A stretch of 64,000 nt of DNA. Source: Pseudomonas putida. GTDB taxonomy: Bacteria; Pseudomonadota; Gammaproteobacteria; Pseudomonadales; Pseudomonadaceae. Position numbers and translations under genes: made by a program. Of the stretch, positions 42,485 to 49,637 are shown in pieces. The first letter of the stretch is position 1, and each line of letters begins with the position of its first letter. The notes beneath the pieces are model-generated. The model saw nothing but the letters and a program-made list of their open reading frames with translations. It ran no database searches and was not told the origin of the DNA. The DNA is taken from NCBI RefSeq assembly GCF_025905425.1, contig NZ_CP109603.1:5906501-5970500 (forward strand), given 5' to 3'.

Positions 42485-43816
42485 TTGCCGGACACCCCTT
42501 TGAAGCAGGCTCATCCCTCCGACGTTTCACCTCGCCCCTCGGCTTGCCCGGGGTTGTGGCGCATCGTCAGTGCCCTTGACGGCGGGATTTGCCGGATCAA
42601 GCTGCCGGGCGGTCTGCTGCTGGCCGATCAGGCCGATGCGGTGGCCGAGGCCGCCGAGTGTTTCGCGGGCGGGGTGATCGAGGCCACCAACCGCGGCAAC
42701 TTGCAGATCCGCGGTATCGGCAACGACCATGGCGGCCTGGTCGCCAGGCTGCTCGCTGCCGGCCTGGGCCCGCGCGATGCCGCCGGTGACGATGTGCGCA
42801 ACCTGATGCTCAGCCCGCTGGCCGGGCATGATCCGGCCATGTTGCTGGATGCCCGGCCGCTGGCAGGGCAGATCCTCGACATGCTGGAACGCACACCGCG
42901 TTTTCACCAGTTGTCGGCCAAGTTCGCCGTGCAACTGGATGCCGGCGAAGGCCTGGCGATGCTCGAACATCCTCATGATCTGTGGCTTTCGGCCCTGCAT
43001 CTGGAACACCAGACGTGGTTGGCGTTCGGCTTGGCGGGCTGCCCGGCCGACGCTCAGGTGCTCGGTGCGGTGCCGTTGGCGCAGGGCCTGGCGCTGGTAC
43101 GTGCGGTGCTGGAGCGTTTCCTTGACCTGGCGTCTGCGCAGCAATCGCGCATGCGCCAGTTGCTGGAAAACTGTTCGGCCAGTGTTTTCGTCGAAGGGCT
43201 CGGCCTGGACATCCGTCGCGATGCCGCCGTGCTCCAGTGGCGTCGCCCGCACAGCCAGCCCACATGGCTGGGTGTGCTGCCACAGGGCCACGGCCTCGCC
43301 CTGGGTGTGGCCCCGCCACAGGGCCGGTTGACCCCAGCGATGCTGCGAGGTGCCGCGCGCATCGCCCGCCACCTGGGTGACGGCAGCCTGCGCCTGAGCC
43401 CTTGGCAAAGCCTGGTGCTGACCAACCTCGACCCAGGCCATATCGAGCAGGCCCAGGGCCAACTGTCCGCATTGGGCCTGCTTTGCCACAGCCATGAGCC
43501 GCTGGCCCGTATCAGCGCCTGCACCGGCAGCCGTGGTTGCGCCAAGGCCCAGGGCGAGACCAAGGCCGATGCCGTGGCCTTGGCCGCGCTGCTGGGCCCT
43601 GGCGTGCCAGGCAGCGTGCACCTGTCCGGCTGCCCCCGATCTTGCGCCGTGGCCCATGTTGCCCCGGCCACCTTGCTGGCCCGTTCACCGGGCCGTTACG
43701 ACTTGTATGTGCGCGATGCGCGCCTGCCGGGCTTTGGCGCCCTGCGCGGCATCGACCTCACCTTGAACGAAGCAGGCGCCATGCTCGACCTGCCGACGGA
43801 GCACCTTGATGATTGA
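42485..43816 (+). CDS. cobG: Precorrin-3B synthase CobG
   Basis: 443-residue oxygen-dependent monooxygenase that makes precorrin-3B with a 4Fe-4S cluster and nonheme iron. Nitrite/sulfite-reductase-like half-domains: GVIEATNRGNLQIRGIG near residue 60 and the 4Fe-4S cluster motif SACTGSRGCAKAQGE...GSVHLSGCPRSCAVA (residues about 340-395, four Cys). The family begins RPSACPGLWRIV, and the upstream codons contain only TTG starts (42485 or 42500), so initiation is at a non-canonical codon; TTG 42485 is given but not certain. Confidence 0.9.
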   Translation: MPDTPLKQAHPSDVSPRPSACPGLWRIVSALDGGICRIKLPGGLLLADQADAVAEAAECFAGGVIEATNRGNLQIRGIGNDHGGLVARLLAAGLGPRDAAGDDVRNLMLSPLAGHDPAMLLDARPLAGQILDMLERTPRFHQLSAKFAVQLDAGEGLAMLEHPHDLWLSALHLEHQTWLAFGLAGCPADAQVLGAVPLAQGLALVRAVLERFLDLASAQQSRMRQLLENCSASVFVEGLGLDIRRDAAVLQWRRPHSQPTWLGVLPQGHGLALGVAPPQGRLTPAMLRGAARIARHLGDGSLRLSPWQSLVLTNLDPGHIEQAQGQLSALGLLCHSHEPLARISACTGSRGCAKAQGETKADAVALAALLGPGVPGSVHLSGCPRSCAVAHVAPATLLARSPGRYDLYVRDARLPGFGALRGIDLTLNEAGAMLDLPTEHLDD

Positions 43817-44435
43817 CTACATCCGCGATGGTCAGGAGATCTATCGCAATTCCTTCCGGATCATCCGTGAGGAAGCCCGACTCGAGCGGATACCCGCAGA
43901 CCTCGAAAAACTCGCTGTACGCGTGATCCATGCCTGCGGCATGGTCGACGCCATCGATGGCCTGCAGTTCTCCGAAGGCGCTGGCCGGGCCGGGCGTGAG
44001 GCGCTGCTTAACGGCGCGCCGATCCTGTGCGATGCGCACATGGTCGCCGAAGGCATCACCCGGGCCCGCCTGCCAGCAGACAACAAAGTCATTTGCACCC
44101 TGCGCGACCCAAGCGTGCCAGGCCTGGCCAAGGACGCCGGCAATACCCGTTCCGCCGTGGCCCTGGAGCTGTGGCGGCCGTACCTGGAAGGCAGCGTGGT
44201 GGTGATCGGCAACGCCCCGACAGCACTGTTCTACCTGCTGGAAATGATCGACGCCGGCGCACCCAAGCCTGCGCTCATCCTCGGCTTCCCGGTTGGCTTC
44301 GTCGGTGCCGCAGAATCCAAGGCCATGCTCGCCGCCGACAGCCGTGGCGTGCCGTTTGTGATCATGCAAGGCCGCCTGGGCGGTAGCGCGATGGCCGCTG
44401 CTGCGGTCAACGCCCTTGCCACGGAGGTGGAATGA
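43809..44435 (+). CDS. cobH: Precorrin-8X methylmutase CobH
   Basis: 208-residue enzyme moving the C11 methyl to C12 to give hydrogenobyrinate. [25 protein letters not shown] at the start, [11 protein letters not shown] with His43 (active-site His in the family), and [15 protein letters not shown] and [16 protein letters not shown] are signature blocks. It overlaps the end of cobG by 8 nt (ATGATTGA). Confidence 0.94.
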
Positions 44436-45166
44436 TGGCGCCACGTGGACGTCTGCTCGGCCTGGGCGTAGGCCCCGGCGACCCTGAATTGATCACCGTC
44501 AAAGCGCTGCGCCTGTTGCGCGAGGCGCCGGTGGTTGGCTACTTCGTGGCCAAGGGCAAGCGCGGCAACGCGTTCGGCATCATCGAGGCGCACCTGCAGC
44601 CAGAGCAAACCTTGCTGCCGCTGGTCTACCCGGTCACCACCGAGGCCCTGCCGGCACCGCTGTCCTATGAACAGGTGATCAGCGACTTTTACGATGAAGC
44701 CAGCGTGCAGGTTGCCGAGCATCTGGATGCCGGCCGCGACGTGGCGGTGATCTGCGAGGGCGACCCGTTCTTCTACGGCTCCTACATGTACCTGCATGAC
44801 CGCCTGGCGCAGCGCTATGAGGCTGAAGTGATTCCCGGCGTCTGCTCGATGCTCGGGGGCGCCTCGGTGCTCGGCGCGCCGTTGGTGTACCGCAACCAGA
44901 GCCTGTCGGTGCTGTCGGGCGTGCTGCCGGCCGAGGAGCTCAAGCGGCGCCTGGCCGATGCCGATGCAGCGGTGATCATGAAGCTTGGCCGCAACTTCCC
45001 CAAGGTGCGTGGCGTGCTGGCCGAACTGGGCCTGGACGGGCGTGCGCTGTATGTCGAGCGCGCGACCATGGCCAACCAGAAGATCGTGCCGCTGGCGGAC
45101 GTCGACCCGCAGTCGTCGCCGTACTTCTCGCTGATCATCGTGCCGGGTGAAAAATGGCAGGGATGA
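44435..45166 (+). CDS. cobI: Precorrin-2 C20-methyltransferase CobI
   Basis: 243-residue SAM-dependent tetrapyrrole methylase of the aerobic pathway (precorrin-2 to precorrin-3A). Motifs: [22 protein letters not shown] at the N-terminus, [22 protein letters not shown] in the middle and [20 protein letters not shown]. Either ATG 44432 or 44435 can serve; GGAGG lies 7 nt before the latter. Overlaps cobH and the next gene. Confidence 0.92.
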
Positions 45167-46851
45167 GCATGCACAAGGCGCCGGCAATCGTCATTCTGGG
45201 CCCCGGCAGCCTGGCCACGGCGCAGCGTATCCAGCAGCGTTATCCACAGGCAGTGATTCATGGCCTGAGTGGCCGGGTCGAGGGCGCCGATCAGTCTTAT
45301 GCCTCGTTTGGCGACACCCTGCGCGCGCTGTATCAGCAGGACACCCCGATCATCGCCTTGTGCGCCGCCGGTATCGTCATCCGCAGCTTGGCCTGCGTGC
45401 TCAGCGAGAAAGGCGTCGAGCCGCCCGTGTTGGCGGTGGCGGAGGATGGCAGCGCGGTCGTGCCACTGCTCGGTGGCTTGAGTGGTGTAAACGTGATGGC
45501 GCGCGAGATTGGCGAGGCACTTGGCGTGGCGGCTGCGATCACCACCAGTGGCGAGCTGCGCTTTGGCACCTGCCTGCTGAACCCGCCACAGGGCTATGCC
45601 CTGGCGGATATCGAGCAAGGCAAGCGTTTTGTCTCCGACCTATTGGCCGGCGAGACGGTGCGCGTCGAAGGGGATGCGCCTTGGCTGGATCAGGCGCAAC
45701 TGCCTGCCAGCGAGTCGGCCCAGCGTACCATTCATGTTGGCCATCAGGCGCGCCCGAGCAATCGGGACGAGTTGCTGATCCATCCTCGGTCGGTGGTGGT
45801 TGGCGTCGATACCGGCAACCTGCAGAGCATTCGCGCAGCACTGCAGGATGCGGGCATTGCCGAGCAGTCGCTGGCCTGCTTGCTGGCGGGCGAGCTCGCC
45901 ATGGCCGATACAGCCTTGCACGAGGCTGCACAGGCCCTTGGCGTGGCGCTGCGTTTTGCGGCCAAGCCTGGCGATTTGCGCGGCATGGTTGCCCAGGCGC
46001 TGCCAGAGGCACAGTTGATCGAGCAGGCGGATGCAGTCATCGCCGTAGCTTCGGCCCCCGTGGATGCCGAGCAGGTCGGCCGCCGCCGTGGCCGGTTGGC
46101 AGTGATCGGCCTTGGCCCTGGCGCGGCCGAATTGATGGTGCCGGCGGTCAAAGCCGAACTGGCACGCGCCCAGGACATTCTCGGCTACGAAACCTACGTG
46201 CGCATGGCCGGGCCGTTCCGTGCCGACCAGGTGCAGCATTGCACCGATAACCGCGAAGAGATGCAGCGCGCACGCCATGCCTTCGAGCTTGCTGCACAAG
46301 GGCGTTCGGTGGTGGTGGTGTCGTCGGGGGACCCGGGTGTGTTCGCCATGGCCGCGGCCGTGCTCGAAGCGCTGCACGCATCCAGCGACCCGGCCTGGCA
46401 TCGGGTCGATCTGGAGATTCTGCCGGGTGTTTCGGCTTCGCTGGCAACCGCCGCCCAGGCCGGGGCACCGCTGGGGCATGACTTCTGTGTGATGTCGCTG
46501 TCGGACAATCTCAAACCTTGGTCAGTTATCGAGCAGCGCCTGGACCTGGCCGCTCAAGCCGACCTTGTGTTGGCGTTCTACAACCCGATTTCCCGGTCAC
46601 GGCCGTGGCAGCTGGGGTGTGCCCTGGACATCGTGCGCCGGCACCGAAATGGGACAACGCCTGTAGTCCTTGGCCGCGACATCGGTAGGCCTGGGCAGAC
46701 GCTCAAGGTCGTCTCCCTGGCCGAGCTGGTGCCAGAAATGGTCGACATGCGCACCATGGTCCTGCTGGGCTCTTCCACGACCTGCCAGTTCCCGAGGGCC
46801 GATGGCACGCAGTGGGTGTACACCCCGCGTTGGTACCCGACAGCCAATTGA
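45163..46851 (+). CDS. cobJ: Fused CobE/CbiG-like domain and precorrin-3B C17-methyltransferase CobJ
   Basis: 562-residue protein. The N-terminal half (about residues 1-300) is CbiG/CobE-like ([50 protein letters not shown]), whose CbiG relatives catalyse lactone opening. The C-terminal half (about 305-555) is a tetrapyrrole methylase: [50 protein letters not shown] and [21 protein letters not shown] (CobJ). This fusion occurs in several Pseudomonas. It contracts the ring by C17 methylation. ATG 45163 overlaps the cobI stop (ATGA). Confidence 0.9.
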
Positions 46852-46904
46852 GGCACCGAGGGAACCTGTTCATGCCTGTTCCCTGCTGGTTTACGGCATA
46901 GGGT

Positions 46905-46938
46905 GAAGGCCCCTCGACGATACCCGTCGGGGGCCTTC
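46905..46938. terminator. Hairpin after cobJ
   Basis: GAAGGCCCCTCGACG pairs with CGTCGGGGGCCTTC around a short loop (one bulge). It lies between cobJ and the first unknown gene and would end the cob operon, although no U-run is present. Confidence 0.6.
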
Positions 46939-46952
46939 AAAGGACCCTGCAC

Positions 46953-47642
46953 ATGACCGATGAAACCACTATCAGCGGCAACAGCATTGCCGTTGTCGAA
47001 CAGTCGCTGCTGGCGCTCAGCGCAGGCATGTCGGCGCAAAGCCGGCGCGATGCCAAGACCACGTTCCAGTTTGCTTCCCGCGTGGCGTCCAAGCTGCATG
47101 ACCGCGATGGCGAATCCGAAGCCTGGTTCAACAAGTTTCTGGAAGTGATGCGCACCTTGGGTTGGGTGGTGGGTAAGCGTTCCTACGAGCGCGACTACGA
47201 CCAGAGCCTGTCGCTGACGCTGGGGCCGATTGCCTTCAAGGTCGCCAGCGCCGCAGGTAAGGCATTGCTCGGTGGGCCACTGGGTGAGGCCATGGCAAAG
47301 CTGGCGGGCGATGCCATCAGCGCGTTGGGAAATATCGAGGAAGCCCAGAAGATCTACCAGCAAAATCTCAAAGGGCATCCGGTCTCGACCACGGGGCTGG
47401 GGGCCTGTATCGAAACGCCCGAAGGCGAACTGTTCATGCTGGTCAACGCCTTCAGTGCCTCGCCGAGCGAAAACGACCTCAATACCACAGTGTTCGAATG
47501 GAAGAGCGCCAGTAAGGACCGCTACTGTGGCTCGGCTGTGCTCAGTTTCAACGAAGTGGTCTACAACGACGCGGTTCGTGAGTCGATCGAGCAAAAGCTG
47601 ATCAACAAGGCCGTCAAGGCAGCCAGCGAATTCGAGATCTGA
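46953..47642 (+). CDS. Hypothetical protein A of a three-gene paralogous cluster
   Basis: 229 residues; no recognised family, signal peptide or catalytic motif. A Gly/Ala-rich hydrophobic stretch at about 88-125 (LGPIAFKVASAAGKALLGGP and beyond) looks like an amphipathic or membrane-active helix pair. The helix WFNKFLEVMRTLGW (58-71) and the C-terminal block SFNEVVYNDAVRESIEQKL...FEI resemble the two following proteins. AAAGGA precedes the ATG. A hairpin with a U-run follows at 47654-47676. The function cannot be read from sequence. Confidence 0.75.
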   Translation: MTDETTISGNSIAVVEQSLLALSAGMSAQSRRDAKTTFQFASRVASKLHDRDGESEAWFNKFLEVMRTLGWVVGKRSYERDYDQSLSLTLGPIAFKVASAAGKALLGGPLGEAMAKLAGDAISALGNIEEAQKIYQQNLKGHPVSTTGLGACIETPEGELFMLVNAFSASPSENDLNTTVFEWKSASKDRYCGSAVLSFNEVVYNDAVRESIEQKLINKAVKAASEFEI

Positions 47643-47653
47643 CACAACAGCGG

Positions 47654-47676
47654 GGCTTTCGGGCCCCCTTTTTCAA
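47654..47676 (+). terminator. Intrinsic-type terminator within the unknown cluster
   Basis: GGGGC-TTTCGG-GCCCC followed by CTTTTTC, a short-stem rho-independent-type terminator between the first and second genes. A 5-bp stem suggests partial readthrough, so gene A could be made in excess of B and C. Confidence 0.6.
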
Positions 47677-47701
47677 TGTGTTTGAACGTCGAGGTATTCC
47701 G

Positions 47702-48382
47702 ATGAGTAAGGACGTCTATTCCTTGTGGCTCGTTGGCGGCACGGCCTTGTTGGTTGCCGAAACGGCATTGCCGTCCCGGCAATATGCGCTGGACTCGGTG
47801 CTGTTCGCGCAGTTGCGTGCGGACAAACTGCATGGATCACGCTTTGCCGATTACGCGCGCTGGTACAGCAGCTACCGCACAGCCTTGGAGGCGCGTGGTT
47901 GGGTGATCCCCTACAGTCGCAGTGATTATCAGCCCCAGCAGGGCAACGCGCCGCTGACTCAACGCCTTACAGATGGCTTGCAGGCTCGTCATCCAAGCCT
48001 GGCAGGCTACCTGCAGGCAGCCATTGTCAAACTCTCGCACGATGAGGTGCAACCATACCTGCGGCCCTTCACCGTGGTCGAACAGGGCCAGGCAGCCCAC
48101 GTGGTGTATGAGGTGGGTGTGATGCTGCCCGACGCATCCCTGGACCTGTGCGGGCTGGCGTTGAAGAGCGTGCTGCCCGCTGCGCAAATCCACCCTTGCA
48201 CGGCGTTATCGCCGTCACCCAGCGATAAGGTCGATCTGCGCACCACCCTTGCAACGCTGGGTGATCACGTGGCGGAAGCTGACCGCCAAGGGCTGCACGC
48301 GTTGCTCGAACACAAGCAATACGCAGGGCGGATCAGGAACTTGGGCGTACTGAAGCCGGAGGTTAGCCATGCAAACACATGA
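47702..48382 (+). CDS. Hypothetical protein B of the three-gene cluster
   Basis: 226 residues without a recognised domain. The segment FAQLRADKLH (35-44) mirrors FASRVASKLH (40-49) of protein A, and WYSSYRTALEARGW (54-67) mirrors its WFNKFLEVMRTLGW. The C-terminal part differs from the others (LDLCGLALKSVLPAAQIHPC) and lacks the FEI/MEI end. No signal peptide. The frame overlaps gene C by 14 nt, indicating coupled translation of B and C. Confidence 0.75.
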   Translation: MSKDVYSLWLVGGTALLVAETALPSRQYALDSVLFAQLRADKLHGSRFADYARWYSSYRTALEARGWVIPYSRSDYQPQQGNAPLTQRLTDGLQARHPSLAGYLQAAIVKLSHDEVQPYLRPFTVVEQGQAAHVVYEVGVMLPDASLDLCGLALKSVLPAAQIHPCTALSPSPSDKVDLRTTLATLGDHVAEADRQGLHALLEHKQYAGRIRNLGVLKPEVSHANT

Positions 48383-48992
48383 AGCCACTGTCGTCGGTGC
48401 CAGCCTGGTCTCTTTCATCCCCGGTGTCAGCCAGGGGCAGCGCAAGGCCGTCAAGCTCGCTGCGCTGTGGGCCGAGACCGTGACCCTGCAGGACATGGCC
48501 AAGGAAAACGCGCAGGACCAGTATCAGTACTATCGCAAGAAGTTGATGTATCTGGGGTGGGACGCGAAGTCGGCTGAAGAGGTGCACTGGCCGGACCCTC
48601 AACGGCCGAAAATCGTTGACCAGGCGCTGAGCAAAATCGACGCCATCGCAGGCGTTCAGCATTCGAGCAACATGGCACTGGCGCTTGAGGCATTGAAGAA
48701 GAACGGCAAGCCGTTGCTGCATTTTGAATCGCGCAGCAAGGACCGGGCACAGTTTCAGCTTTTGTCCTGCGCCCCGGTGAGTGGTAATTACGTGGACATC
48801 GTGGTGTATCACGAGGCCGGCAACGTCGCGGCTTTCACGGCCGGGTTTATGTTTCGTGAGCGCCGCGACACGCAGGTAACCGCAGAGCTGGTACGTTTCA
48901 ATACACGCCTGTTCGACCAGGAGCGCCGCAGTGCGGTTGAGCGTGCGCTGGTGAAAATCGCGCTGAAGGAGATCCATGAAATGGAGATCTAG
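48369..48992 (+). CDS. Hypothetical protein C of the three-gene cluster
   Basis: 207 residues, no recognised family. QYQYYRKKLMYLGW (51-64) matches the helix motif of proteins A and B, and the C-terminus RFNTRLFDQERRSAVERALV...MEI aligns well with the end of protein A. The middle (FQLLSCAPVSGNYVDIVVYH) is strand-rich. The stop codon overlaps the convergent marC gene by 4 bp. A binding or toxin-like role is only speculation. Confidence 0.75.
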   Translation: MQTHEATVVGASLVSFIPGVSQGQRKAVKLAALWAETVTLQDMAKENAQDQYQYYRKKLMYLGWDAKSAEEVHWPDPQRPKIVDQALSKIDAIAGVQHSSNMALALEALKKNGKPLLHFESRSKDRAQFQLLSCAPVSGNYVDIVVYHEAGNVAAFTAGFMFRERRDTQVTAELVRFNTRLFDQERRSAVERALVKIALKEIHEMEI

Positions 48993-49585
48993 AGCACGAG
49001 ATAACCCTTGATCCCGGTAAAGATGATTTGCGCCGCCAGGGCACAGACGAACAGCCCCATCAAACGGCTGACGATCTGCAGGCCCTGGTCGCCGAGAATC
49101 CGCTCGATGCCGTGCGAGAGGTACAGCACCAGGCCCACCGTGAAGCTGGCCAAGGCGATACTGACGATGGCCAGCAGCTTGTCGTCCCAGTGCGGCTGGC
49201 CCACGCCCATCACCAGCAGGGCGCCGATGGTGCCGGGGCCGACGGTCAGCGGGATGGTCAGCGGCACGATAGTCACATCCTGCTGCACGTTGTCGGCCTG
49301 CACGGCGGGTTTGCCTTGGGCCATGCCCAGCGCGGAGATGAACAGCACGCTGCCAGCACCGATGCGGAAGGCGTCGGCGGTGATGCCGAAAATACCGAAG
49401 ATCGCCCTGCCGAACAGGTACAGCAGAACACTGGCGACCAGTGCGGCAAAGGCCACCTTCCAGGCCAGCTGTTTGCGTTCCTTGCTGGAGTGACCGCGGG
49501 TCAGGCTGATGAAGCACGACAGCACGAAGAATGGGCTGTAGAGCACGAGCATTTTCAGGTAGACGCTGAACAACTCATGAAGCAT
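48989..49585 (-). CDS. MarC-family integral membrane protein
   Basis: 198-residue protein with six hydrophobic segments and MarC/UPF0056 hallmarks: SPFFVLSCFISLT near the start, DAFRIGAGSVLFISALGMAQG, VPLTIPLTVGPGTIGALLV and LGDQGLQIVSRLMGLFVCALAAQIIFTGIKG. Function of the family is unknown despite its multiple-antibiotic-resistance name. Its end overlaps the convergent unknown gene C by 4 bp. Confidence 0.88.
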   Translation of the reverse strand: MLHELFSVYLKMLVLYSPFFVLSCFISLTRGHSSKERKQLAWKVAFAALVASVLLYLFGRAIFGIFGITADAFRIGAGSVLFISALGMAQGKPAVQADNVQQDVTIVPLTIPLTVGPGTIGALLVMGVGQPHWDDKLLAIVSIALASFTVGLVLYLSHGIERILGDQGLQIVSRLMGLFVCALAAQIIFTGIKGYLVL

Positions 49586-49637
49586 GGGCGTGGATCCTCG
49601 GCTGCGGTGGGGCCTGTAGGAACATCATCGGCAGTGT

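Noticed and set aside
46905..46938. Attenuator or riboswitch for the unknown three-gene cluster
   Set aside because: It is a simple hairpin after cobJ with no U-run or alternative pairing found, so it is listed only as a terminator-like hairpin.
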